Under the pieces are notes generated by a model. It worked only from the letters and a program-made list of their open reading frames with translations, had not been told where the DNA came from and ran no database searches. Shown in pieces: positions 7,929-15,695 of a DNA stretch of 35,434 nucleotides. Numbering within the stretch: the stretch's first letter is position 1; each line of letters begins with the position of its first letter. This DNA comes from CALBLZ01 sp041917855. GTDB taxonomy: Bacteria > Patescibacteriota > UBA1384 > CAILIB01. The translations under genes were made by a program, and so were the position numbers. The stretch covers positions 1 through 35,434 of the forward strand of contig JAYRWT010000087.1 of assembly GCA_041917855.1 (NCBI GenBank). The letters are read 5' to 3'.

Positions 7929-8399
7929 CTAGCGCAACGATGCCGGGCCCTCAGCAAAGTTACCTAGAACTTTACCAACAATTCTGGAACGGTCGATTGG
8001 CCCAAATGTACGTGAATCGTTACTCTGTTCACGGTTGTCTCCGGCTACAAAGTACTCATTGCTCTTTAGTACTATGAAGGCATCTTTGTACGGCATTGTG
8101 TCTCCCGGGACGCCAATCACACGTTTTACAATGTACTCATCTCTGGCAACCGGCAAACTCACTATCACAATCTCTCCCCGTTTGGGGGTACCAAACCATC
8201 TGTATCCTAAGTAAACTGGCAACACCTGCCCATTACGCAGCGTAGCATCCATACTATGCCCATCTACCTTGAATACCGTAAAGATAAATCCACTCGTTAG
8301 TACAAGTAGCAAAAACAGGCTTGCAAGCCCCTTAAATAGCGCATGGGTATACCGTAAAAATCGCAGTGCACCACGCTGTGATCTATCTTTAGTCAACAT
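7929..8399 (-). CDS. lepB: Signal peptidase I
   Basis: A 156-residue, single-span type I signal peptidase. A membrane anchor is at about 22-43. The catalytic serine is Ser49 in GHSMDATL and the general-base lysine is Lys92 in VKRVIGVPGD; the downstream box GDNREQSNDSR is at 120-130. It cuts signal peptides from exported proteins on the outer face of the membrane. It is short, without the long beta-domain insertions of proteobacterial enzymes. The start overlaps the end of the DUF2207 gene by 11 nt, so the two are probably co-translated. Confidence 0.95.
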   Translation of the reverse strand: MLTKDRSQRGALRFLRYTHALFKGLASLFLLLVLTSGFIFTVFKVDGHSMDATLRNGQVLPVYLGYRWFGTPKRGEIVIVSLPVARDEYIVKRVIGVPGDTMPYKDAFIVLKSNEYFVAGDNREQSNDSRTFGPIDRSRIVGKVLGNFAEGPASLR

Positions 8400-9816
8400 T
8401 GGGATCCTTTAGGGCCACCATAACATCAGCGAGCTGGCGTGCAATCAGCTCAACCTGATTAACAAAGGCATCCGCCCTCACTACTTCACCATTAAGTGAC
8501 GTATACCATTGCGGAATATACCATTGCACATGCTCAATAAAGCGATTCATCCAGGGCTGTGCCACACCAAGAACCACAGCATGTGGCAGATGACGGTAAA
8601 AAAGCTGGCCGTTTTCGTTGCCCAGAAACGCTTGTTTGCTAGTTAGGTAGTTCTGAAATTGTGCACAATGTCGCACGAGCTCATGTCCTACTCTGCTCAA
8701 CGGCACTACCGTAGCACCGGCACCATACACCAACAGACCCATACAATAGATGGTAACGCACAGCACTACTAAGCCAGGAATTGTTTGGTTTGCCACCCAG
8801 TAACTAATAACCGCCCCAGCCAAACCGGCGAACTGCGTAATAATACCAACTGTTTTGTAGCGCAGGTGTACCAGGCGTGGTGAATCTCTAAAGAAGCCTC
8901 GGTTAGTAAAGCCATCGTTTACATCAACGTAAAATTGGCTAACAACGGCAGAAAAAAGCTCTTGATTAAGGTTTTCAGTTACTCCAGTTAAACTCACTGT
9001 CTGCTCACTTTCTGGAAATACCATGAGCAAAAAGTTCTTTTCGTAGGTAGAAAGTCCTTCTTCTTTCTTGGAGCGTAGAAAGAGGATATCAGATTCGTCA
9101 CGCTCCACAATTTGCAGGTGCCCCCGCTCAGCAAGATCAAACAAGAACGCTGCAATATCCGATGGCCGCAAAGTACTGTGGTGTAACATGGCAAGCTCAA
9201 GCGGGCGCATATCCCCAGGCAACTCTTGGCGTTCACCAATCGCCTGCCATTTGACTGGCCTCGTCTTTAACCTGACCAACACACTTGTAGCCAGAAGGAG
9301 TAACAGAGAAGACCCTAGCCAAAACCAGATTGAAGCACCAACTATCCGTTCCGCTACTTGCTGCGATACAGGAAGAGTAAAGTAACCTTGTTTTGCTTGC
9401 AAAATAAGAACCGGGTACCCCTCTACATTTGCCCCACGCAGCCTCACACTGAGCTGGTTACCAGTTTCCCAGCTTAAGCTAAAAGGTGATTCGCCCTGCA
9501 CAGAAAGTACCGCGGCAACAATACTATCTTTCGCTTGCTGATTTGGAAATCTAAGGGTAACTAAACCATTAATGAAAGCCTGGTCACCTCCCGGTAACCC
9601 CAGGGCAATACGTAGCTCTGTGCCGAGCGTAGTTGTTTCCGCTCGGCCAACGAGCACGCCATCCTGACGCGCTTCACCAATCTGACTAACCACCACAGGC
9701 TGACTATCCCGATAAACCTGTAGCGCGGGTAGGGGTCGCAATGCTACAGCAACATAGAGCAAGCCCGTAAGAACGAGCACTCCCATCAGCCCAAGTACAA
9801 TGAAAACCCCTCGCAT
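8389..9816 (-). CDS. DUF2207-like membrane protein
   Basis: A 475-residue protein with an N-terminal membrane segment (about 4-26), a beta-rich outer domain of about 130 residues, a second span near 160-182, a cytoplasmic part with RPSDIAAFLFDLAERGHLQIVE and EEGLSTYEKNFLLMVF, and a hydrophobic pair around 325-370. This order and the winged-helix-like segment match DUF2207 proteins, whose function is unknown. A -10 box (TATACT) lies exactly 6 nt before the ATG, and no ribosome site is present. It leads a two-gene unit with signal peptidase I. Confidence 0.8.
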   Translation of the reverse strand: MRGVFIVLGLMGVLVLTGLLYVAVALRPLPALQVYRDSQPVVVSQIGEARQDGVLVGRAETTTLGTELRIALGLPGGDQAFINGLVTLRFPNQQAKDSIVAAVLSVQGESPFSLSWETGNQLSVRLRGANVEGYPVLILQAKQGYFTLPVSQQVAERIVGASIWFWLGSSLLLLLATSVLVRLKTRPVKWQAIGERQELPGDMRPLELAMLHHSTLRPSDIAAFLFDLAERGHLQIVERDESDILFLRSKKEEGLSTYEKNFLLMVFPESEQTVSLTGVTENLNQELFSAVVSQFYVDVNDGFTNRGFFRDSPRLVHLRYKTVGIITQFAGLAGAVISYWVANQTIPGLVVLCVTIYCMGLLVYGAGATVVPLSRVGHELVRHCAQFQNYLTSKQAFLGNENGQLFYRHLPHAVVLGVAQPWMNRFIEHVQWYIPQWYTSLNGEVVRADAFVNQVELIARQLADVMVALKDPNVD

Positions 9817-9822
9817 TTTTCT

Positions 9823-9828
9823 AGTATA
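9823..9828 (-). promoter_or_regulatory. -10 box, leaderless start of the DUF2207 gene
   Basis: Read on the - strand this is TATACT, ending 6 nt before the ATG at 9816. Transcription would begin at or next to the start codon. No good -35 is visible at 16-18 nt. Confidence 0.6.
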
Positions 9829-9841
9829 CAGGATTAGATGG

Positions 9842-9870
9842 TTGACAAAGACCGCTTTTTGTCATATAAT
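9842..9870 (+). promoter_or_regulatory. Perfect sigma-70-type promoter
   Basis: TTGACA at 9842-9847 and TATAAT at 9865-9870 are separated by exactly 17 bp, a full consensus match. The expected start is near 9877, giving a leader of about 33 nt before GTG 9910 with no Shine-Dalgarno. ATAATTGTGT occurs at the -10 region and is repeated across the start codon. Confidence 0.9.
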
Positions 9871-9909
9871 TGTGTAATTTCCGTAATAAATATTTGCTAA
9901 AAAATAATT

Positions 9910-10278
9910 GTGTCTACTACAGCCCCAAGCAAAACTATCTCCCCTACCTTTGGACAGCTCAAAAAAGCTTTCCTAGATTCTGGGTACGAAATTCGCATCT
10001 TTCCACAGCGTCAACTCGAGCAACTTGCTCTTGATGCCCCTGCTGAGGTTAAACGCCACTTACAGAGCAATATTATGGGCTTAATCATGCCCGATGAAGC
10101 CGTCATCGGTCTGGCTGAGGAGCTTTCTAGCGATGAAAAAGCGGTTACCCTCCTCCATGAACTCATTCACCTCTTTGATGAAGAAATGGACGAAGAAGAT
10201 GTTGAAGCAGCCACTTTAGAGCTTGAGCAATCACTCACTCCATCACAGTTTGGCTTTCTCCAGTTCTTGGTATCGTAA
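9910..10278 (+). CDS. Mini-zincin, putative HExxH metallopeptidase-like protein
   Basis: A 122-residue protein with one clear motif: LLHELIHLFDEE, giving His83-Glu84-x-x-His87, the zinc site of zincin peptidases. Several acidic residues follow (positions 91-99, EEMDEEDVE), one of which could be the third ligand as in gluzincins. There is no signal peptide or membrane span, so a cytoplasmic protein is expected. It resembles the core of ImmA/IrrE-type peptidases in size and motif but has no helix-turn-helix and no recognised family signature. It starts at GTG behind the strongest promoter in the window. Function unknown; peptidase activity is inferred. Confidence 0.65.
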   Translation: MSTTAPSKTISPTFGQLKKAFLDSGYEIRIFPQRQLEQLALDAPAEVKRHLQSNIMGLIMPDEAVIGLAEELSSDEKAVTLLHELIHLFDEEMDEEDVEAATLELEQSLTPSQFGFLQFLVS

Positions 10279-10372
10279 TTGGCTTACAACATAGCATAAC
10301 CACTACTGGTAGTGCGTTGCGCCATCTTGCTTGGCCATATATAGTGGGGAAAGCCTAGCCGTAACTCACCGT

Positions 10373-10753
10373 ATGTCAGAAGAGATGAATACTCAGGAGC
10401 ACGCCGCAGTTGTCATTACAGACGAGAATTTCGACCAGATTGTCAGTCCCGAATCTGGCTTAGTTTTAGTAGATTTTTGGGCCGCTTGGTGCGGACCATG
10501 CCGCATTATGTCCCCAATGGTTGAATCCTTCGCAAAAAAGTACGCCGATCAAGAAGGTCTCATCATCGGCAAAATGGATGTAGACGCTAGCACTATTCCT
10601 TCTGAGCGACTACGTGTTATGTCCATCCCAACCTTCAAAATGTTCTTTAAGGGTGAGGAAGTTGGCGAAATCATTGGCGTAGTAGATGAAGAGGAGCTCG
10701 AGAAACTTATCGTAGACAACCTGCAGCGCCTACCAGAGCCAGCTGCTGCCTAA
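10373..10753 (+). CDS. Thioredoxin
   Basis: A 126-residue thioredoxin with the redox pair in WCGPC (Cys40, Cys43), VLVDFWAAW before it, and the cis-proline in SIPTF. It is a cytoplasmic disulfide reductant, reduced by thioredoxin reductase, which may be the gene at 30219-31202; MsrB at 19347-19754 is a likely client. ATG 10373 is chosen because the stretch upstream is not thioredoxin-like. A possible -10 (TATATA, 10338-10343) lies about 30 nt upstream. The acidic, alanine-rich tail is unremarkable. Confidence 0.93.
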   Translation: MSEEMNTQEHAAVVITDENFDQIVSPESGLVLVDFWAAWCGPCRIMSPMVESFAKKYADQEGLIIGKMDVDASTIPSERLRVMSIPTFKMFFKGEEVGEIIGVVDEEELEKLIVDNLQRLPEPAAA

Positions 10754-10754
10754 C

Positions 10755-10782
10755 TTGTATTTCGGTTTTTGTTCGGTATACT
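10755..10782 (+). promoter_or_regulatory. Promoter of the Y-family polymerase gene
   Basis: TTGTAT at 10755-10760, a 16-bp spacer and TATACT at 10777-10782. The -10 ends 6 nt before the GTG start at 10789, so the transcript should begin at the start codon itself (leaderless). Confidence 0.6.
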
Positions 10783-10802
10783 GAGGGGGTGATCACCCCC
10801 TC
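10783..10802. promoter_or_regulatory. 20-bp perfect palindrome over the polymerase start, possible operator
   Basis: The two half-sites GAGGGGGTGA and TCACCCCCTC form an uninterrupted perfect palindrome. It begins directly after the -10 box and covers the predicted transcription start and first codons. Its position fits a repressor site; a bound dimer would block both initiation and, as RNA hairpin, translation. No known LexA box is recognised in it. Confidence 0.5.
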
Positions 10803-12063
10803 TTCTAGTACCCTCCTACGCCACGCTCTTCACCAGCCCGCCAATGCCCGCGTGCTGTTTTTGGACATGAATGCCTTTTTTGCCAGTGTAGAGCAGCAAC
10901 GCCGCCCAGAACTACGTAACCGTCCTCTGGCTGTAGTATCCCACCTGCACCAGCGGGGCAGTGTATTAGCTGCGTCATATGAAGCTAAAGCGTTTGGCAT
11001 CAAAACTGCTATGCGCGTAGAGCAGGCGCGCGAGCTTTGCCCGCAGCTACTCCTTACGCAGGTTGGCTCTAGCGTGTACCGCGATGTGCATAACCAGTTC
11101 ATGCGAATTGTTACTGACATCTGTGGGCCCGAGGTACAGCCCCGCAGCATTGATGAGGCCGCCGTCTTCTTGCCACCTAACTGGCAAAATTCTAAAACCG
11201 CCCATCAGCTTTCCCGAACTATTAAGCAGCGCTTTAAGGCGGAGTTGGGCGAGTGTATTCGCTGCTCAATCGGCATTGCCCCCAATAGCCTTTTGGCAAA
11301 GCTCGCCACAGACTTACAAAAACCTGACGGGCTGGTAGAAATTACCCTGGAAAACACTAGAGAAGTTCTAAGCCGTTGCAAACTAACAGATCTACCTGGC
11401 ATTGCCGAAAGAATGTCCAAGCAACTAGAGAATGTTGGTATCACTACGCCAGTTGAACTATACGAAACGTCCATGGAAACACTGCGCGCTCACTTTGGTA
11501 TCTGGGGACAGTATTGGTGGTGGCGCCTGCATGGGTACGAGTGCGATGCTCACCACAACGAGCAACTCAAGAGCATTAGCCACGAGCATGTGCTTCCGCA
11601 CTGGGTGCGTAGCCGTGATGAGCTAGCCGGAATCATTAGTACCATGTCAGACACCCTCATTCACCGACTACGTCGAAATCACCTACAGTGCAACGGTGTT
11701 TGGTTAAGCCTGCGCTTAGCCGGGGCTCCCCGTTACTCCCTTGGACGCAGCTTTGATGCACCAACCGGCAACTACCACGATTTAATCCCTGCCTTTACCG
11801 GTTTTATCGCAGGCCTACCGCCAACCCTACCTTATCCCGTGCGCAAAGTTGCACTTGGCTTTGGCTGGCTAACCCCAGAAGAGAGCGGCACACAACTCTC
11901 TCTCCTTTCCGATACCGCCAAACGTGAAGACGTCACCCGCGCCCTTACTGTCGTTCGGCAACGTCATGGTTCAGGTAGTATTAAGCCAGCCAGCAGTTTT
12001 GCAACTCGCCAAACCCTACGGGAGGTCATTGGATTTGGCAGAATTAAAGATAGGGTTAGTTGA
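10789..12063 (+). CDS. Y-family DNA polymerase (DinB/UmuC type)
   Basis: A 424-residue lesion-bypass polymerase. The first metal Asp26 is in FLDMNAFFASVEQ, with Phe31 at the sugar steric gate, and the second pair Asp122-Glu123 is in RSIDEAAVF. CSIGIAPNSLLAKLATDLQKPDG and LTDLPGIAERM (a helix-hairpin-helix) follow, then a little-finger domain. These enzymes copy across damaged bases with low fidelity. FPDMNAFFASVEQ-like wording favours the DinB side, but the C-terminal part is divergent. The start is GTG in the centre of a palindrome, with its own promoter. Confidence 0.92.
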   Translation: MITPSSSTLLRHALHQPANARVLFLDMNAFFASVEQQRRPELRNRPLAVVSHLHQRGSVLAASYEAKAFGIKTAMRVEQARELCPQLLLTQVGSSVYRDVHNQFMRIVTDICGPEVQPRSIDEAAVFLPPNWQNSKTAHQLSRTIKQRFKAELGECIRCSIGIAPNSLLAKLATDLQKPDGLVEITLENTREVLSRCKLTDLPGIAERMSKQLENVGITTPVELYETSMETLRAHFGIWGQYWWWRLHGYECDAHHNEQLKSISHEHVLPHWVRSRDELAGIISTMSDTLIHRLRRNHLQCNGVWLSLRLAGAPRYSLGRSFDAPTGNYHDLIPAFTGFIAGLPPTLPYPVRKVALGFGWLTPEESGTQLSLLSDTAKREDVTRALTVVRQRHGSGSIKPASSFATRQTLREVIGFGRIKDRVS

Positions 12064-12088
12064 GAAGGCTGGTTAAATCTGATAGCAT
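12060..12088 (+). promoter_or_regulatory. Possible promoter of the tRNA-Ser transcript
   Basis: TTGAGA at 12060-12065 and TAGCAT at 12083-12088 with a 17-bp spacer, just after the polymerase gene. If used, the tRNA precursor would carry a leader of about 105 nt that includes the partial tRNA duplicate and two hairpins. Confidence 0.4.
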
Positions 12089-12108
12089 GGCCAAGATGTG
12101 AGTATGCA

Positions 12109-12131
12109 CGTTTGCTCGGAGAGGTCGCATA
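12109..12131 (+). repeat. Direct repeat, copy 1: partial 5' duplicate of tRNA-Ser
   Basis: These 23 bases are identical to 12191-12213, 82 bp away. The copy contains nine bases of upstream flank and the first 14 bases of tRNA-Ser (GGAGAGGTCGCATA). After this point the sequence departs from tRNA and forms a hairpin instead. Confidence 0.9.
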
Positions 12132-12155
12132 TCGCTGTGCGATATTGCTCTTTCC
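12118..12155 (+). other. Hairpin grown from the tRNA 5' fragment
   Basis: ATATCGC at 12129-12135 pairs perfectly with GCGATAT at 12139-12145 around a TGT loop. The outer GGAGAGG (12118-12124) can pair, with two G-T wobbles, to TCTTTCC at 12149-12155, closing a tRNA-acceptor-like outer stem. Structure is read by eye, not computed. Confidence 0.55.
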
Positions 12156-12165
12156 TCGCTCACAT

Positions 12166-12189
12166 ACAAAGAAAGCCAGCTTTCTTTGT
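12166..12189. other. Perfect inverted repeat upstream of tRNA-Ser
   Basis: ACAAAGAAAGC at 12166-12176 and GCTTTCTTTGT at 12179-12189 form an 11-bp perfect stem with two central bases. There is no T-tract after it on the + strand, so it is not an obvious terminator. It ends two bases before the second copy of the direct repeat. Confidence 0.7.
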
Positions 12190-12199
12190 GCGTTTGCTC

Positions 12200-12289
<90 letters not shown>

Positions 12290-12327
12290 GGATTTCAAAA
12301 CAGCCTCAAATTCGTCATTTTGAGCCG

Positions 12328-12375
12328 AAACCGGCCCGTCAGAAGTAGCATTTACTCCTGTTGGACCGGTTTTTT
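12328..12375 (+). terminator. Terminator of the tRNA-Ser transcript
   Basis: AAACCGG-C-CC at 12328-12337 pairs with GG-A-CCGGTTT at 12363-12372 with one mismatch, and an inner CAG/CTG plus AGTA/TACT stem fills the loop. Six T follow (12370-12375). It lies inside the 3' end of the opposite-strand 87-aa gene. Confidence 0.65.
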
Positions 12376-12602
12376 GGTTCAGTTCTAACGAGAGCCAAAC
12401 CTCGCTCGGTCATAACCAACCACTCGGCATCGGACCAGGCACCTGGTTCCTTGGTCAGCTTCGGTTTCCCCAAAGCCTTCACCAACTCCTCGAAGGAGCA
12501 TTCAACCGTAAGGTAGTAGCGCATCCCCGCCTTCAGGTGGGCGGCAGTGATCCGCTCTTCGATGTACTCTCCTTCGGTTGATATGGTCGAGGCTGTCAGC
12601 AT
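12339..12602 (-). CDS. Hypothetical protein, 87 aa
   Basis: I do not recognise this protein. It is 87 residues, soluble, with no signal or membrane segment; it has one cysteine near the end and a basic tail (RTEPKNRSNRSK). ATG 12602 is chosen over TTG 12629 because GAAAGGA stands 5-6 nt upstream of it as a Shine-Dalgarno. It follows the zinc-ribbon gene by 50 nt on the same strand, so the two may be co-transcribed. Its 3' end contains the tRNA-Ser terminator. It belongs to the probable accessory island. Confidence 0.6.
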   Translation of the reverse strand: MLTASTISTEGEYIEERITAAHLKAGMRYYLTVECSFEELVKALGKPKLTKEPGAWSDAEWLVMTERGLALVRTEPKNRSNRSKCYF

Positions 12603-12652
12603 TTGTTTCCTTTCATGCAACACAAACAAATGCCAGCAATCAACCGATAAGT

Positions 12653-13759
12653 CTACTCCTCGGCGGAATCTGGGTGCTTTTTCTGGTACGCCTTGGTCAG
12701 CCGAACCAGATCCTCTTCCTTGTCATATCCCCTTAGGCCTCCTTCAAGGTAGCCCATCCTGAACGAAAGGCCAGCACCCATCAGTCTCCAGTTGGTCGGC
12801 AGAAGCAGCTTGTCCAGCGCCCGCTTGGCAACATGTCTGCTGTCATACTCGACCCGGTCCGGCTTGGCGTCCTGCATAGAGAACCCAACCGTGACGTCCT
12901 TGCGTATTTCCGGCTTTTCGAACTGGACAGAGGCATACCCGGCCTTTCCCAACACTTCCCTTACCCGTTCTTGAAGCTGGAAGAGGGTCAGCTTCTCAAG
13001 CTTTGCCGCCTCCTCGTATATCTCAGCGTCTTTCTTACGCTGTTCCTGTTCATCCACCATGCGTTTAAGCTGCTCAGCGTTGCGCATCCAGTCTGTATAG
13101 GCCATCCCTTCCTTGTCACCCAGGCAGAAGCGTTTTCGATCCTCGTTGAAATGGGGGTCAACTTCCTTCTCCTTTGGTGTCAGGTCAAGCACCTCTTCCT
13201 GCTCGTAGCCACAGTGGAAGCAGCGGTACTGCGTCTTAACGATATGTTCACCCTCAAAGCCAGAGTTTAGCTCTTCCGTCGGTTTGCCACAGCGCTCGCA
13301 GAGGTGTGGTTCCGGAAGGTACTCTTCGCCACCCTCATAGAATGCCCGGCTCGGCTTGCACTTGTTTGGGCAGTCAAAGAAAAAGAGCACCCGCTCAGTA
13401 GCACTCGATTTACCGTGGAAGGTAGTCGTCCCGACTTTCATCTCCAGGCCGCATGACAGGCAGCGGATTCCCCTGGGTGGTATCGCATTTTCGATCCGAT
13501 GATCTAATAGCCGGTCACGTTCCATCCACTGGCGGATTGTCTCCCGTTTTTCCTGGTATCGATGGCCTGTCTCGAAGTAGAGCAAAAGCTCGGTAACCGC
13601 TGGCCCGATTTTGTCAGCCTGCTCGACGCTAATCTGCTGTTCTTCTGCTGTTTTCTCCAGGGTTTGCTTACCCGAACGGATAAGGTCCCGGCAGCCGTCG
13701 ACGGTAATGCGGTCGTAAAGGTCTATGTAGTATTGTTCCTCTTTGAGGTGTTTATACAT
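12653..13759 (-). CDS. Zinc-ribbon protein of unknown function
   Basis: A 368-residue protein that I cannot place in a family. The N-terminal 90 residues are helical (IDLYDRITVDGCRDLIRSGK, then a charged helix). The middle has several cysteine pairs: CLSCG near 98-102, DCPNKC near 128-133, CERCG near 153-157 and CFHCG near 179-183, which looks like two or more zinc ribbons. A charged, possibly coiled segment follows (QLKRMVDEQEQRKKDAEIYE), then a basic C-terminal domain. Nucleic-acid binding is plausible but not shown. TAACAT lies 6 nt before the ATG, and GGAAG could serve as a weak ribosome site. It is transcribed away from the DUF4238-like gene. Confidence 0.75.
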   Translation of the reverse strand: MYKHLKEEQYYIDLYDRITVDGCRDLIRSGKQTLEKTAEEQQISVEQADKIGPAVTELLLYFETGHRYQEKRETIRQWMERDRLLDHRIENAIPPRGIRCLSCGLEMKVGTTTFHGKSSATERVLFFFDCPNKCKPSRAFYEGGEEYLPEPHLCERCGKPTEELNSGFEGEHIVKTQYRCFHCGYEQEEVLDLTPKEKEVDPHFNEDRKRFCLGDKEGMAYTDWMRNAEQLKRMVDEQEQRKKDAEIYEEAAKLEKLTLFQLQERVREVLGKAGYASVQFEKPEIRKDVTVGFSMQDAKPDRVEYDSRHVAKRALDKLLLPTNWRLMGAGLSFRMGYLEGGLRGYDKEEDLVRLTKAYQKKHPDSAEE

Positions 13760-13807
13760 GCTTCCATGTTACCGCTTTGCAACCCGGCGGAATAGGATGA
13801 TTTCGGC

Positions 13808-13827
13808 TATAATACAGCCCAGAAAGG
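13808..13827 (+). promoter_or_regulatory. -10 box and ribosome site of the DUF4238-like gene
   Basis: TATAAT at 13808-13813 and AAAGG at 13823-13827, 4 nt before ATG 13832. No -35 is seen at normal distance. A short leader with a Shine-Dalgarno contrasts with the leaderless pattern of most single genes in the window. Confidence 0.55.
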
Positions 13828-13831
13828 TAAT

Positions 13832-14824
13832 ATGAGCGACCAAGAAACTGCAAAACAACATGTCGTTCCCAAATTCTACCTGAAGGGCTTTGCAAGCGAC
13901 GAGGGTACTTTGGAAGTGTTCAATAAAGAATGGAAAAAGTTTCTCCAACCAAAGTACCCTTCCGCAATCGGCTATGATCTTTACTTCTACGCCCAGACCA
14001 CCGGAACTCCAGACGATATCAGCCAAGGGTATGAGGAGATTCTTCATTCCTTTGAGAACTACATCGCCCCAAGGTACGGTCCTGTATGCGAAAGGATTCT
14101 AGGCAACAATCCTCTATCGGAAGAGGACAAGTTTGTCCTCGCGTTTCACGCCAGCACAATGTGGCTTCGGGGTTACAACTTGCGCCAGCAGATCAATGAT
14201 GCCACCGGTCAAATGATGAAGAAGTTCAGTCAGATGACGGCACACATGCCCGGAATAAATGAGCACATCAAGAAAGCCGTTCTCGTAGAAGAAGGGCGTG
14301 AGATTACAGATGAAGAGGCAGAAAGTGCTGCTGAGTTTATGCGAAAGGGCGAATATACAATCCAAGGCGATAATCTTACACACCTTTCCATGATCGGCGA
14401 GTACCAGGGCTACACGAACCTATTTTCAGCACAAAAGATGCGGGTTTACATCGCAGAAGGAACGCAACGATTTATTACATCAGACGTCCCCCTGGTGGAG
14501 CTACTACCGAAATACGCAACTCCTCGCAAATTTTATGGTTACGGTTTTCTGGAACGACTTCATGCCATACCGCTTTCTTCCAAGATTCTCCTAGAATTTC
14601 ATGATCCCGAAATAGTTTCGGGAAAGCATTTGATTAGGAGGCGGATTAACAATGATGAAGTCGCCGCCGCAAATGCGCGTCAGCTCATGGGTGCACAGCG
14701 GTGGTGCGCGGGCACTTCGAAGGAGAACTTTTTGGTTTGGAACAATGTTCCGGGAAGCTCACTCCCATTGGCGAAACGGATTGGAAAATTTGAAGAGAAT
14801 TTATTAGGCATGAGGGTCAGTTGA
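13832..14824 (+). CDS. DUF4238-like protein
   Basis: A 330-residue protein. The N-terminus TAKQHVVPKFYLKGFAS matches the KQHYVPxFYLxxF signature of DUF4238 proteins, and LFSAQKMRVYIAEGTQRFITSDVPLV resembles their core with the conserved ITSDxPxV segment. No catalytic function is established for the family; members often appear in variable genome regions. No membrane spans or signal are visible. It is followed after one base by the DUF5677-like gene, so the pair is an operon. Confidence 0.8.
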   Translation: MSDQETAKQHVVPKFYLKGFASDEGTLEVFNKEWKKFLQPKYPSAIGYDLYFYAQTTGTPDDISQGYEEILHSFENYIAPRYGPVCERILGNNPLSEEDKFVLAFHASTMWLRGYNLRQQINDATGQMMKKFSQMTAHMPGINEHIKKAVLVEEGREITDEEAESAAEFMRKGEYTIQGDNLTHLSMIGEYQGYTNLFSAQKMRVYIAEGTQRFITSDVPLVELLPKYATPRKFYGYGFLERLHAIPLSSKILLEFHDPEIVSGKHLIRRRINNDEVAAANARQLMGAQRWCAGTSKENFLVWNNVPGSSLPLAKRIGKFEENLLGMRVS

Positions 14825-14825
14825 T

Positions 14826-15695
14826 ATGGACGATTTCATTGAAACCAAACCAAGCGAAGAGCAGCTCACTAAGGTGAAAACTCTGGGCGCTCTCCTCGAC
14901 TGGGGTGCAGAGAAGATACGTAACGACGAATTATTCGATAGACATAAGTCTGCAAAACAGCGTGTTTTATATGCACTAATGATCGCCGTACATAACTATT
15001 CAGAATCCATCTGCACACTTCTTAAGGAGGGCCGCACCAACACCGCGGAACTCATCTGGCGCTCCCTTTTTGAAAGCTGGGTAAACTACATGTACGTTCT
15101 TGCCTGTGATGACGACCGGAATGCAATGGAATTCATGATGTCTAGCGACTTCGAAAACCAGAAGATGAGCCGCTTACTGGCCGAGTTCATTGAGAAGCCA
15201 GAGCATGCGGCAGTAATGAAGAAAAAGAACGACTCACTTCTTACCACCCGTAACCAAACGCTTGAATCCGCAAAGATACGCTCTGCGATGGCGGAACGGC
15301 AAGTAGGTATCGACGAGGAGGCGCAAAAGTACAGTCCTCCCATATCTGATTTGCGAGGTCTGAAGGACCGAATGATCGCTATCGATAAATACAAATCAAA
15401 AAACGAGCTTGGGTATGATGCTGGCTCGATGGAGTTTGAGTACCTTACAACATACAGCTATGCCTCCGACCCCGCCCACCTCAAACCGCTGGGTATTTTC
15501 CGTCTGTATAATTTCCATGACGACGGTACAAGAGAAATCCATCTTAGTGGAGACTTATCTAAAATTGAGGGACTCGTTCGACTGACCTATGTGATCTATC
15601 TGACGTTTATAAGTGAATTTGCTAAGGAGTTTGCTGTTGCAACAGAACAGGATCTTGAGCCGTTCAACTCCGAATTCGAGAGGTTAGCTGAGTAG
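14826..15695 (+). CDS. DUF5677-like protein
   Basis: A 289-residue, mostly helical soluble protein. The segment SICTLLKEGRTNTAELIWRSLFESWVNYMYVL, near residues 60-90 (split by the RTNTAELIWRSLFE motif), matches the repeated pattern of DUF5677 proteins, which share an R-x-x-x-E-x-x-x-x-x-x-Y helix. The biochemical role is unknown. Coupling with the DUF4238-like gene (stop TGA, one base, then ATG) suggests the two work together. The assignment is by motif, less certain than that of its neighbour. Confidence 0.6.
   Translation: MDDFIETKPSEEQLTKVKTLGALLDWGAEKIRNDELFDRHKSAKQRVLYALMIAVHNYSESICTLLKEGRTNTAELIWRSLFESWVNYMYVLACDDDRNAMEFMMSSDFENQKMSRLLAEFIEKPEHAAVMKKKNDSLLTTRNQTLESAKIRSAMAERQVGIDEEAQKYSPPISDLRGLKDRMIAIDKYKSKNELGYDAGSMEFEYLTTYSYASDPAHLKPLGIFRLYNFHDDGTREIHLSGDLSKIEGLVRLTYVIYLTFISEFAKEFAVATEQDLEPFNSEFERLAE

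Noticed and set aside
10317..10343. TTGCGC ... TATATA as a thioredoxin promoter
   Set aside because: The spacer is only 15 bp and the -35 match is poor; mentioned in the thioredoxin entry but not listed as a feature.
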